NCBI GenBank assembly: GCA_002342225.1
Contig: DDPO01000166.1
Coordinates: 1-26,091, forward strand
Length of the DNA: 26,091 bases
Source: Bdellovibrionaceae bacterium UBA2466
Lineage (GTDB): Bacteria; Bdellovibrionota; FAC87; UBA2466
Direction of reading: 5' to 3'
Part shown: piece by piece, positions 7,235 through 15,633 of the stretch
Layout of the letters: every line of letters starts with the position of its first letter
How positions within the stretch are numbered: the first letter of the stretch is position 1
The notes under the pieces: generated by a model
What the model saw: only the letters and a program-made list of their open reading frames with translations
Told to the model about the DNA's origin: nothing
Database searches by the model: none
Translations under genes and position numbers: made by a program

Positions 7235-8032
7235 TTAGGCTGCCGATTCTAGAGGCTTCTCAGCATTGTAAAGAGATAGCATTTCTGGAGTAGCTCCTGA
7301 AGCTACAACTTTTCCATTGCGTAAGTAAACACAGCGACCACAGAGAGTTCTTATCGCTTTTTCATCATGACTAACAAAAATAATCGTTCGGCCACTATCA
7401 GCGACAGATCTCATTTTTTCGATGCACTTTGCTTGAAACTTCGCATCTCCCACCGCGAGAACTTCATCAACAAATAAAACAGGTTGATCAAGATGGGCAG
7501 CTACTGAAAATGCAAGTCGGACATACATTCCAGAGGAGTAATGTTTAATGGGAGTATCAATAAACTTTTCAACTTCAGAAAAATGAACAATAGCATCTAG
7601 TTTTTTTTCAATCTCTCGACGTCTCATTCCTAAAATAGCCCCATTGAGAAAGATGTTTTCTCGCCCTGAAAGCTCAGCATGAAAGCCGGTTCCAACTTCG
7701 AGCAAAGCCGAAGAACGTCCCCTAATGACCGCTCTTCCCTCAGTGGGAAAAGTAATCCTAGATAGAATTTTTAAGAGAGTTGATTTTCCACATCCATTTC
7801 TACCAATCAACCCGACAATTTCGCCAGGATCCACAGTAAACGATACATCCTTTAACGCCCATAAAACTTTTTTGGGGTCTTCATCTGTACCCAAACTTTT
7901 AAGAAACTCCAAAACCCCTTTTTCACGCACATTTTTAGAACACGTATTGAGTAGTTCCCGAAGTGAATTATTTCCGATCATGCCCAGTCGATATTTCTTG
8001 GATATATTTTGAATTTCTATAATTGGTTTCAT
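7235..8032 (-). CDS. wzt: Polysaccharide ABC exporter, ATP-binding protein (Wzt/KpsT type)
   Basis: A 265-residue ATPase that powers export of a finished, lipid-linked polysaccharide across the inner membrane. Walker A is GRNGCGKST (77-85 region), the signature is YSSGMYVRLAFS (165-176), Walker B is VLFVDE (185-190) followed by VLAVGD, and the switch His is His222 in SHD. The YSSGM form of the signature is typical of the polysaccharide and teichoic acid exporter group. The protein ends just after the nucleotide-binding domain, so it lacks the C-terminal carbohydrate-binding domain of the longer O9a-type Wzt that reads the chain-end cap. The gene starts 3 bases after the wzm stop, in one operon. 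Confidence 0.92.
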   Translation of the reverse strand: MKPIIEIQNISKKYRLGMIGNNSLRELLNTCSKNVREKGVLEFLKSLGTDEDPKKVLWALKDVSFTVDPGEIVGLIGRNGCGKSTLLKILSRITFPTEGRAVIRGRSSALLEVGTGFHAELSGRENIFLNGAILGMRRREIEKKLDAIVHFSEVEKFIDTPIKHYSSGMYVRLAFSVAAHLDQPVLFVDEVLAVGDAKFQAKCIEKMRSVADSGRTIIFVSHDEKAIRTLCGRCVYLRNGKVVASGATPEMLSLYNAEKPLESAA

Positions 8033-8035
8033 ATT

Positions 8036-8923
8036 TTAAATCACATCCACAAATTCTCTTTCGATTCGAGTAAACAACAAAACCCCAACTAAAACGGTAC
8101 CCACTGCTATCGCAAACGCCGACAAAAAATAGATTGGATCCAGTGAAGGTGTGCCCAAAAAGGCAGACCGAAACTGATCAATAGCTGGTATAAGCGGATT
8201 TAAGAAAACAACCCAACGATACTTTTCAGGAATCTTCGTCACTGGATAAACGATCGGAGTTCCATAAAACCAAAGCTGAATAAAAAAGTTCATCACATGA
8301 TGTAGATCACGATATTTGACAGTTATAGCCGCAAAACCCAGCCCCATTCCAAGACTAAGAAGCGCCGTGATTCCTAAACAGACCGGTGTTAAGAAAATTA
8401 TTTTTAAAAAATTGGGGTGGATAACTTCCCCGGCTCCAGTGAAGAATTTGTAGTATGCGAGAAGAGCAAGAAACACAGAAAACTGAATAAAAAATATGAT
8501 AGCTTTCGAAAAAACTACCGAAAGTGGCATGACGAGCCTTGGAAAATAGACTTTTCTTAAAATGTAAGCGCTAGATACCAAAATATCGGAAGTCTGAACA
8601 AAAGCTGTCGAAAAGTATCCCCAAGTAGCTAGCCCACTTAAATAAAATAGAACATGAGGCACCCCATCAGTGGATAGGCCTCCTAATCTTGCAAAGATAA
8701 CAGTCAAAACACCTGACATTATCAGTGGCTGTAAAACATTCCAAAGGGGTCCTAAGAGAGTTTGTCTGTAACGGGCTATAAATTCTTTCTGTACAAACAA
8801 GTAAATGAGATCTCGAAACTGCCACAGCTCAACCCAATCCACTTTAAACCATTTTCGGTTGGCATCGATCACAGTCGTGGAATTCAAGCGACTTGCATAA
8901 ACTTTTTTAAGATAAGCTCGCAT
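8036..8923 (-). CDS. wzm: Polysaccharide ABC exporter, permease (Wzm type, ABC-2)
   Basis: A 295-residue membrane protein of the ABC-2 permease family. After an amphipathic cytoplasmic N-terminus (WQFRDLIYLFVQKEFIARYRQTLLGPLWNVLQP, a family hallmark reached by about residue 66) there are about six hydrophobic segments. YFPRLVMPLS, KYRDLHHVMNF and FYGTPIVYPV are typical of Wzm/KpsM/TagG proteins. Two subunits would form the channel with two copies of the adjacent Wzt. No Shine-Dalgarno is visible before the ATG at 8923. A promoter-like pair lies just upstream. It is the first gene of the wzm-wzt operon. Confidence 0.92.
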   Translation of the reverse strand: MRAYLKKVYASRLNSTTVIDANRKWFKVDWVELWQFRDLIYLFVQKEFIARYRQTLLGPLWNVLQPLIMSGVLTVIFARLGGLSTDGVPHVLFYLSGLATWGYFSTAFVQTSDILVSSAYILRKVYFPRLVMPLSVVFSKAIIFFIQFSVFLALLAYYKFFTGAGEVIHPNFLKIIFLTPVCLGITALLSLGMGLGFAAITVKYRDLHHVMNFFIQLWFYGTPIVYPVTKIPEKYRWVVFLNPLIPAIDQFRSAFLGTPSLDPIYFLSAFAIAVGTVLVGVLLFTRIEREFVDVI

Positions 8924-8941
8924 GAGTGATTTCGTTTTTTT

Positions 8942-8969
8942 ATTTTAGAAAAATGAGAAGAATAGTTAA
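8942..8969 (-). promoter_or_regulatory. Candidate promoter for wzm-wzt
   Basis: On the minus strand TTAACT (8969-8964) and TAAAAT (8947-8942) are 16 bases apart, 18 bases ahead of the wzm ATG. The -35 matches four of six consensus positions and the -10 five. The region is AT-rich, so chance matches are easy. Confidence 0.3.
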
Positions 8970-9031
8970 TTATCCTACATTTACTGCATTTCTTTAAGCT
9001 CGTTTTTTGGAATGTAACGCAGGGGGGTTAT

Positions 9032-12031
9032 TTAAGGGTGAATTCTTGTAACAGCAGAAAGACCTCCCGCCTTGCCGCCCAGCACAATTTTGTAACCATC
9101 TCTGATAAGCCGCTTTGCTTCTGATATGAGTGGGTAGAACGAAATAAGGTTTGAATTACTGTTATTTGGATTCCCAAAAGTGCCATTGGGTTGATACCTG
9201 CGAATCAGCATTTGATTCGAAGAAGCGGAAGCTATCAATATATTATCAACCCCACCTGAGGGCTCGATCGCAATATCGAATCCTTCACTAGCAACGGCGT
9301 CTTGGACTAGTCCATTGCTTCCAAATGTCAGATCGACAGTTAAATTGCTATTTAAACGAGTGATTGCCAGAAACAGGTTAGATATTCCACCTACGATTAA
9401 GGCATTTCCAAAACTGTCAAAAGCGATTGCGTTTGCCGTTCCAACCGCTCCGGAAAATAGCTGTGTTGGTATGGGTAGGGATGAACTTAAACTTAGGGGA
9501 TTAAATCTCATCACCGACATTTTTGAATCGCTTGAACCCACTACCCAAATTTGATCTGAACTATCTTTGGCTGTTTTCTTTGCGATGTTAATTCCTGAAG
9601 CTGGAGATACGTAATTGGAAGTGCAAGTAGGGGAACCTGTTGACGTGTCGGTAACTAAGCAATCACACACACCATCAGATTTATTACAAATCTGAACTTC
9701 AAAACGATTCCCAATGATCGCTACCTTACTTGGGGACACAGACTCGATACCAATGGCGGAGTCTGTTGAAGTTCCAGTATCAGCATTCCAAACTACGGGT
9801 GTTGAGTTCAATAAAACCTTGCCGTAAAGCCAATTACGATTTCCATCGGCTGCCGAAACTGCGTGACCCGCGAAGTAGATATCATTGCCCTCAACGAGGA
9901 TAGAATGAATGCTTGATTGGGAAAAAGAAGAGTTTGAATCAGAATACAAAACTGTTGGGGTACCAGTGCTTGAAAGCTTTTTCAGATAAGCTCTTCCTCC
10001 TGATTGTCCACCTATCACATAACCATCCATATACTTTGCGAGAGCAAGCACTTCTCCGTTTGCACCATCTGTCCACTTACCATTCGAGTTGAATGTTTGA
10101 TCGAATACGATCCTATGTATGGGGATCAAACCCGAAGTGACACTGAGGTCACCCGTGCCAACTGTAAATCGAGCCTCTCCAGACACATCTAAAGAGTTTA
10201 TTTTAAAGAAAAAGCTAGTTCTTGGCTGAGAAGTTGAAATTTTTATTGGTTGTAGGTTTGTACAACTGTTATCTGTAAAGAACGAACCCTGGACCGTACT
10301 GCTGAGATTAGTAATGGGTTTATCTATTTCAGTGAAAGGGTTGTTTAGATTATCTTTGGAAACTATCGTAAAGGGTCCCGCACAATCGAAAACTTTCAAA
10401 TTGGCGGGATTAATCTCAAAGACTAACTGGGTTGCCAATCGAACAACTCTTATTCCACGAGCTGAAGAAGTTAAATCTAATGGGACTAAAGTAGATGCGG
10501 CAGATATTGTAGTGTCTCCCGTAGCAGTCGTGCTGGGCTTAAAGTAGAAAACTTTTGAGGTTTGGCCAGCCAGCAGGGATAAAACGGGAGCACTATTCGA
10601 GCAAATAGAATCTGTAAAAAAGCCACCGGGTATAACATCTGAAGCCAAAGAAATACTCCGAGGACTTTCGTTGAAATCTAGATTCAATGCATCTTTCACT
10701 TTTAAAGTGATAGCTCCGCTGCAGACTCCCACGTTCACCGATGGGGGGCCACTCTCAATGACAATCTGGGTGGCTTTTCGATCAACTGTCATAGTAGCAG
10801 TTGCTCTCTTCAGTCCACTCAATAGAGTTGTTTCTGCAGAGAAAGTAGATCGTCCCACAGCTGTAGATGTTGGTTTAAAGGACAGAACGGCGGAGGAACC
10901 ACTTCCAATTAGATACGAAAAACCATTGGCACTCGAAGAGCCAATAGCACTTCCTGAACAATTTGGACCGCTGTAAAAATCTCCTGGAAATGTAGTGTTT
11001 AGAGTAATGACCCTATTGCTCGCCTCATTGAATTCCCGACCCTGTTTGTCTTTTAAAACAACTTTAAAGCCACCACTGCAAGTCCCGACATTCACACTTT
11101 GTGGAACATTTTCAAATTCGATTTGGGTGGTTTCACGGGTGAAGGTTGTTGCAACCCCTGCCGAATCCACCTTACCGTAAGTTTTTTCAAGGTCTAGATC
11201 GTTCCACAAAAAACTCGCTGTTAGCGTTGAATTCAATCGGATTCCTGAGAAATTAGATGGAACCTTTAAATAGACAAATCCAGTGGTGTGCTGGCCCATC
11301 GGTAGTTGAATATTGGCAAGGATTGTGCTGCAGGAGGAATCTGAATAAAAAGTAGGATTGCCAAGACTGCTTGTGATGGCCAAATACGAGGGGTCGGTCG
11401 AGCTAAGTGGAAAGTCTTTCGGAATGGGCTGCCCTAAAAAATCAAGCGCTGTCATCGTAAAACCCGTGCTGCATTCGCCTGCATGAGTGAGTGAAGGTGA
11501 ATTATTTATTCTCAAACTCGTCGCAACCCTCAACACGCTAACCGAAGCACCCACTGATGAAAATAAATTGTTAACGGCAAATATACTTCGATTTCCAACG
11601 GCTTTGGGCTTGTAGTAAACAATTTTGTAACTCTCCCCTTTCTTGAGTGTCACTTTTATTATTTGGGTCCCTGTGCAACTTGATGATAAATAAAACTCGT
11701 CGGCAGAGTTTCCCGAAGACAAGTCAACTGAGACATCGCTCAACAGCGCTACTTCTGAGGACTTTAAATTGGCCACCGAGATCTGCATGGGCTCGCAACG
11801 GCCCAGTCGCACCTGTTTTTGTGCTGGGAACTTTTGATTAAGCCTCAGGCTATCGAACGAAACTGCTAAACGACTTGGAACTAAAAGCGGATTTGTGGAA
11901 AAATTAAAAGCCTCTTTGATTGGCGCTTTTTCATTTTCAACCGACATAAAACCGAACTGACAACCTGAAAGTACAAAGCTTAAAGTTCCAATCAAAAAAG
12001 AACGAAGACACAATTTAAACGGATTAAACAT
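9032..12031 (-). CDS. Large modular surface lipoprotein: five two-Cys modules plus a propeller/delta-60-like C-terminus
   Basis: A 999-residue predicted lipoprotein. The start MFNPFKLCLRSFL leads into a hydrophobic stretch and the lipobox LSGC, so lipidation at Cys24 and export are likely. Residues about 53-640 hold five related beta-rich modules of 108-131 residues. Each has an early Cys after a Gly (GxCxG) and a second Cys in an F-Y/F-x-x-x-x-C segment. Cys pairs are 79/119, 187/234, 318/358, 437/477 and 550/590, so four of five are exactly 40 apart. Modules 2-5 open with T-x-I/L and several close with a YFKP-like strand. The remainder (about 640-999) has short repeats such as LNSNLTVDLTFGSNG, resembling delta-60 or beta-propeller repeats. 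An adhesion or surface role is inference. TTG at 12061 is a less likely start. No enzyme motif is seen. Confidence 0.75.
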   Translation of the reverse strand: MFNPFKLCLRSFLIGTLSFVLSGCQFGFMSVENEKAPIKEAFNFSTNPLLVPSRLAVSFDSLRLNQKFPAQKQVRLGRCEPMQISVANLKSSEVALLSDVSVDLSSGNSADEFYLSSSCTGTQIIKVTLKKGESYKIVYYKPKAVGNRSIFAVNNLFSSVGASVSVLRVATSLRINNSPSLTHAGECSTGFTMTALDFLGQPIPKDFPLSSTDPSYLAITSSLGNPTFYSDSSCSTILANIQLPMGQHTTGFVYLKVPSNFSGIRLNSTLTASFLWNDLDLEKTYGKVDSAGVATTFTRETTQIEFENVPQSVNVGTCSGGFKVVLKDKQGREFNEASNRVITLNTTFPGDFYSGPNCSGSAIGSSSANGFSYLIGSGSSAVLSFKPTSTAVGRSTFSAETTLLSGLKRATATMTVDRKATQIVIESGPPSVNVGVCSGAITLKVKDALNLDFNESPRSISLASDVIPGGFFTDSICSNSAPVLSLLAGQTSKVFYFKPSTTATGDTTISAASTLVPLDLTSSARGIRVVRLATQLVFEINPANLKVFDCAGPFTIVSKDNLNNPFTEIDKPITNLSSTVQGSFFTDNSCTNLQPIKISTSQPRTSFFFKINSLDVSGEARFTVGTGDLSVTSGLIPIHRIVFDQTFNSNGKWTDGANGEVLALAKYMDGYVIGGQSGGRAYLKKLSSTGTPTVLYSDSNSSFSQSSIHSILVEGNDIYFAGHAVSAADGNRNWLYGKVLLNSTPVVWNADTGTSTDSAIGIESVSPSKVAIIGNRFEVQICNKSDGVCDCLVTDTSTGSPTCTSNYVSPASGINIAKKTAKDSSDQIWVVGSSDSKMSVMRFNPLSLSSSLPIPTQLFSGAVGTANAIAFDSFGNALIVGGISNLFLAITRLNSNLTVDLTFGSNGLVQDAVASEGFDIAIEPSGGVDNILIASASSNQMLIRRYQPNGTFGNPNNSNSNLISFYPLISEAKRLIRDGYKIVLGGKAGGLSAVTRIHP

Positions 12032-12403
12032 TTCCAATCTCAAACCCGAATCCCGATACAATTTAAAATCAAAAGGTCCAATAAATGTGCCAAATCCTGC
12101 GACAACCGACTCAAGTTTTGACAGTTGAATAAGTTTTTGTCGAAATCGGTATTTTTTTTTATAAATAAATACGGGGAGATAGTAAGAACTGAGAACGAGT
12201 AGGAATTATGTAAAAAATTTCACAATTTAATCAATATGAAAAACGTCTAGAATTTGGTCGGCTAAACAATCAACTTTAGGCAAACACTTAAATTTTATCA
12301 ACTTTCACTGTCTTAATTTTTGACATCTGGAGTACTTCGATAATAGATGGAAAATAGAACAAAACTTTCAGTACTTTATTATCAGTTTTTTATTTTTGCT
12401 GTA
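12032..12403. other. 372-base AT-rich gap between two minus-strand genes
   Basis: No convincing gene, RNA or clear terminator is visible on either strand. It holds the start region of the modular lipoprotein gene. An AT-rich inverted repeat lies at 12149-12172. TTGACA hexamers occur on the plus strand at 12118 and near 12320, but neither has a well-spaced -10 or a plus-strand gene to drive. This is the longest unexplained stretch of the window. Confidence 0.7.
12149..12172. repeat. AT-rich inverted repeat
   Basis: Two adjacent 12-base arms, GTATTTTTTTTT and ATAAATAAATAC, are complementary except at two positions. It lies about 118 bases ahead of the lipoprotein ATG. It could be an operator, a bent-DNA element or chance in an AT-rich gap. 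Confidence 0.5.
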
Positions 12404-13180
12404 TTAAAAATTGACACCGATATCAAAAACAATAATGGGTTTAAACCCAACGCCTTTTAAAGTGAGTCCGGAGAATTCAGGGTCGTTAAGATACTGTAAG
12501 CCAGCAGCTCCACCAAACACTAAGCCAAAATCGGTTTTTATTTTATAGCCACCTACAATTAATGCATGTAGCGAAGTTGCTTGCTGCTCTAAGGTTCCAC
12601 TCGATGTTGTCATAAATGAAAGACCTGCAGCTCCCTGAGCAAAAAAGTCTTTAAAAAACTTTTGTGGAAAATAGGCTGCGGTGAGCATGACTGAAATCGA
12701 AGAGAGTTTTTTCGAAGATGTCGTAATATTTAAATAGCTTGGCATGACACCCACAGCGAATTCAGGGTCGATAATGCGTTGAAAATGAAGATAGGGGTAA
12801 AAAATTCCGGGCCCCAAACTCCCACCTACTGAAAGCAAATGGAAAGATGAAGAATCGCTCAAGGGATTGTTTTGAAAATTCTCGGGTTGTATCAATTCAG
12901 CAGGTTTTTGATACTTCACGTCCGAGATCACTTTGTCTCCTCTAGCTATTTGCGAGCTTCCGGTCTTTAGTTTCACAATCGAAAAGTTTTCTTTTGTCTT
13001 AACGACAACCCCACAGTCGATCTCTTTGTTGTTTTGTAATACGCATACTCGATCCTGCACCTGCCAACGTCGAGTAATGTCGTGAGAAATAGCAACCATT
13101 CTCAAGTTGCTACTGACCCGCAAAACCTCGGCCCCCCAAAGAAGATTGGCGAGGGTTAATGTTAGAAACCATAACTTCAT
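12404..13180 (-). CDS. Secreted protein with SH3-like N-terminus and probable outer-membrane beta-barrel
   Basis: A 258-residue protein with a signal peptide (MKLWFLTLTLANLLWGAE, cleavage near residue 17). Residues about 20-88 (VQDRVCVLQNNKEIDCGVVV, then RGDKVISD) look like the small SH3-like or FlgT-C-like fold found in envelope proteins, with two Cys (about 46 and 56) that could pair. From about residue 110 to the end, alternating polar and hydrophobic strands rich in Gly and aromatic residues, and a terminal Phe after VFDIGVNF, suggest a small outer-membrane barrel assembled by BAM. It may be cotranscribed with the large lipoprotein gene, although a 372-base gap makes this doubtful. I recognise no specific family. 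Confidence 0.65.
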   Translation of the reverse strand: MKLWFLTLTLANLLWGAEVLRVSSNLRMVAISHDITRRWQVQDRVCVLQNNKEIDCGVVVKTKENFSIVKLKTGSSQIARGDKVISDVKYQKPAELIQPENFQNNPLSDSSSFHLLSVGGSLGPGIFYPYLHFQRIIDPEFAVGVMPSYLNITTSSKKLSSISVMLTAAYFPQKFFKDFFAQGAAGLSFMTTSSGTLEQQATSLHALIVGGYKIKTDFGLVFGGAAGLQYLNDPEFSGLTLKGVGFKPIIVFDIGVNF

Positions 13181-13267
13181 AAAAGTTCTCTAATTCCGTT
13201 ATCGAACATTTAAAGAAGAAAATTTAAATATATTTAATGAATTAACACGATTAGTACTATCGTTGGA

Positions 13268-13825
13268 CTAAGCCTGAACTGGTAAGGATTTCGCCATAGA
13301 AAGGAGATCAGAAAAAATGGGGTATTGGTGGCTTCGCTTTGCATTAAGCAAATCTTGTTGAGTTTTTCTCCCTTTGCCGCTTAGCACCAAACACCCTTGA
13401 GCTCCGATATTATCGGCAAGCTCTAGGTCGGAAAGTTTATCTCCTACCGTGAAACTCTCTGACCATAAAATCGGTTGGCCATTGAAAGTTTTGGGAATGA
13501 GCTCAATTTGAGGCTTTCTGCAAAAACATCGATCGTCAGGATGGTGTAAGCAATAGCCAAACCCCTCAACTTCAACTTGTGCAGCTTTTATGAGTTGGCA
13601 AAATTTTTCATGAACACTTTTAAATTCCTCATCGGAAATAATTCCTCTGCCCACTCCCGACTGATTACTGATCACAAAAATCAGATAACCTTTTTCCCTC
13701 ATGAGCTTTAACCCTTCAACGGCATGGGGAATCAAAACAATCTGATTGGGGTCTTTGGGGTAATGAACATCTTCAATAATAGTCCCGTCTCGATCTAAAA
13801 AAACGGCTACTTGTTTAGTGGTCAT
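13268..13825 (-). CDS. gmhB: D-glycero-D-manno-heptose 1,7-bisphosphate 7-phosphatase
   Basis: A 185-residue HAD-IIIA phosphatase. FLDRDGTIIE supplies Asp11 and Asp13, ISNQSGVGRG supplies Ser53, CRKP supplies Arg103/Lys104 and VGDKLSD supplies Asp129. Between these sits CLHHPDDRCFC (Cys92, His94, Cys100, Cys102), the structural zinc site typical of GmhB, slightly shorter than in E. coli. The enzyme removes the C7 phosphate in synthesis of ADP- or GDP-heptose for the LPS core. The ATG overlaps the kdsA stop as ATGA, which suggests translational coupling. This pairing of Kdo and heptose enzymes supports an LPS inner-core role and makes this the likelier housekeeping GmhB of the two phosphatases in the window. 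Confidence 0.92.
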   Translation of the reverse strand: MTTKQVAVFLDRDGTIIEDVHYPKDPNQIVLIPHAVEGLKLMREKGYLIFVISNQSGVGRGIISDEEFKSVHEKFCQLIKAAQVEVEGFGYCLHHPDDRCFCRKPQIELIPKTFNGQPILWSESFTVGDKLSDLELADNIGAQGCLVLSGKGRKTQQDLLNAKRSHQYPIFSDLLSMAKSLPVQA

Positions 13826-14661
13826 AAAAGATGAGAGAAATGTTCGACTTCATTTGAGGCTTGGGCGATTTTTTGGCATCCAACCATTAAAGACTCTAAA
13901 TGTTGTAAAGGCCAAGCGTTGGCAGCATCAGAAAGCGCTTTTGAGGGGTTGGGATGTGTCTCTGCAAAGAAACCTCTCACCCCAACTGCAGCCCCCGCTC
14001 GTGCAATGTAAGGAATCGCATCTCGCATTCCCGAAGTGGCTTCTCCGAGCCCACCGGGTAGTTGAACGGCATGAGTAATATCTAATATCAAAGAGGCTCC
14101 ACTTTTCTCCATTTCTGAGAATCCTGCAAAATCAACGACCAGTCTCTGATAACCAAAAGAAACCCCTCGCTCCGTGATCCAAAAAGCTGAAGCTTTAAAC
14201 TCTTCAAGTTTATTTACGATCTGTTTCACGTTCGAAGGGCTTAAAAATTGACCCTTTTTTACATTCACGGCTTTACCTGTTCTACAGGCGGCTTCGAGCA
14301 GATCTGTTTGCCGGCAAAGAAAAGCCGGAATCTGTAAAATGTCGGCCACTTCGCTCACCGGTATCGCTTGAGAAGTTTCGTGAATGTCAGTCACAATAGG
14401 CAGTGAAAACTCGCTTTTGACCCATTGGAGCTCTTTCAAACCCTCTTGTAAACCAAGCCCTCTAAAGCTTTTGTGAGAAGTTCGATTCGCTTTATCGAAA
14501 GAGGCTTTAAACACCACAGGGATATTATGTTTTTCAGAAATTCGCTTAACCTGTTCCGCGATTGTTCGCAACACATCGCGATTTTCGATCACACAAGGCC
14601 CCACTAACCAAAAGGGATTTTTTTTACCCCCATTTTCCAGCCTATTCTTTAAATCTAGCAT
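13822..14661 (-). CDS. kdsA: 3-deoxy-8-phosphooctulonate synthase (Kdo-8-phosphate synthase)
   Basis: A 279-residue aldolase-type synthase, the normal family length, which condenses arabinose-5-phosphate with phosphoenolpyruvate to start Kdo synthesis. FKASFDKANRTS, IPAFLCRQTDLL, VNVKKGQFLSP and HAVQLPGGLG are KdsA signatures. GPCVIEN places Cys23 where the metal-independent E. coli enzyme has Asn. With His197, Glu234 and Asp245 this makes the full metal site of the metal-dependent class known from Aquifex. I chose the ATG at 14661, preceded by AGGGTGAAG. A TTG at 14706 would add 15 residues with no family counterpart. It is the first gene of the kdsA-gmhB operon and is divergent from the Dam-type gene. 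Confidence 0.96.
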   Translation of the reverse strand: MLDLKNRLENGGKKNPFWLVGPCVIENRDVLRTIAEQVKRISEKHNIPVVFKASFDKANRTSHKSFRGLGLQEGLKELQWVKSEFSLPIVTDIHETSQAIPVSEVADILQIPAFLCRQTDLLEAACRTGKAVNVKKGQFLSPSNVKQIVNKLEEFKASAFWITERGVSFGYQRLVVDFAGFSEMEKSGASLILDITHAVQLPGGLGEATSGMRDAIPYIARAGAAVGVRGFFAETHPNPSKALSDAANAWPLQHLESLMVGCQKIAQASNEVEHFSHLL

Positions 14662-14790
14662 GGACTTCACCCTACCTCGGCTCTTAATTTCAATCAAGGG
14701 GCACAAGACGTGATGACGGATTTTAAGAACCTGTGATAAAAAAAGAGGAAGAAAGGGTCTGGTTTAACTTAAAAAACCTCCAGGCAAGAC

Positions 14791-15633
14791 ATGGCCAATT
14801 CAGAACGGTTAGAGCTATTTAACTTAGAAGAGCGAGCAAGACCCGTTCTTAAGTGGGCAGGGGGAAAATCTCAACTCTTAAGCCAGCTCATACCCCACTT
14901 CCCGGGAAGATTTAATCGTTACATCGAGCCTTTTTTAGGGGCTGGGGCCATCTATTTTTCTTTGAATCCTCAATGCCCTGCTATTGTGAATGATGCCAAC
15001 CCCGAACTTTATGAACTCTATTTGGTTCTTCGTGATGAGCCCCGTCAACTCACAAAACTCCTAGATAAATACTTCAAACTTTACTCTGAAGATTTTTATT
15101 ATGAACTTCGAGCCTCTCGACCTCGGACACCCGTTTCGAGAGCAGCAAGATTCATTTTTCTTAACAAAACGGGTTTTAATGGTCTGTACCGGCTCAACTC
15201 TAAAGGTCTTTTCAATGTTCCTTTCGGCAAGAGAAAGCTCTGTCCTCTTCTCTACGAGCCTGAAAACTTAAAAAAAGTTTCTGAAAGGCTCAAAAAAAGC
15301 CAAATTAAAAATCTGGATTTTGAAAAAGTGATTCGCATGTCTAAAAAGGGAGATTTTGTTTACTGTGATCCGCCTTACTCGCCTTTGTCTCGAACGGCTT
15401 CTTTTAATTCTTACACCGCTTCTGGCTTTTCCCATGGAGAGCAAATTCGACTTAAAAATGCCTGTCAGGAAGCTGCAGATCGTGGAGCGGTCGTTGCTAT
15501 TTCCAATTCCTCGGCTCCATTAATTTTAGATCTTTACCAAGATTGGAATGTTCATTTCATCAAAGCCAGAAGAAGTATCAATTCAAAAAGTCATTTGAGA
15601 GGCCCTATTCACGAAGTGCTCGCTCTTCCCTAA
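14791..15633 (+). CDS. dam: Dam-family adenine-N6 DNA methyltransferase
   Basis: A 280-residue enzyme of the D12 class. KWAGGKSQLL (about 21-30) is the N-terminal AdoMet-binding block, FLGAGA is motif I, DPPYSPLSRTASFNSY contains the catalytic DPPY motif, and FLNKTGFNGLYRLNSKGLFN is the conserved Dam/DpnM segment. E. coli Dam has 278 residues, and such enzymes usually methylate adenine in GATC. No restriction endonuclease is encoded next to it, so it looks like an orphan methylase with a regulatory or repair role. Specificity cannot be proven from motifs. Its stop overlaps by 4 bases the stop of the convergent ATPase gene. Confidence 0.9.
   Translation: MANSERLELFNLEERARPVLKWAGGKSQLLSQLIPHFPGRFNRYIEPFLGAGAIYFSLNPQCPAIVNDANPELYELYLVLRDEPRQLTKLLDKYFKLYSEDFYYELRASRPRTPVSRAARFIFLNKTGFNGLYRLNSKGLFNVPFGKRKLCPLLYEPENLKKVSERLKKSQIKNLDFEKVIRMSKKGDFVYCDPPYSPLSRTASFNSYTASGFSHGEQIRLKNACQEAADRGAVVAISNSSAPLILDLYQDWNVHFIKARRSINSKSHLRGPIHEVLALP

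Noticed and set aside
12100..12350. Plus-strand TTGACA hexamers as promoters of a small RNA
   Set aside because: No -10 box at acceptable spacing follows either hexamer, and no structured transcript or terminator is evident.
12355..12403. AAAACT...AGTTTT hairpin with T-run as a terminator
   Set aside because: The stem has almost only A-T pairs and a 17-base loop in an AT-rich gap, so a stable terminator is unlikely.
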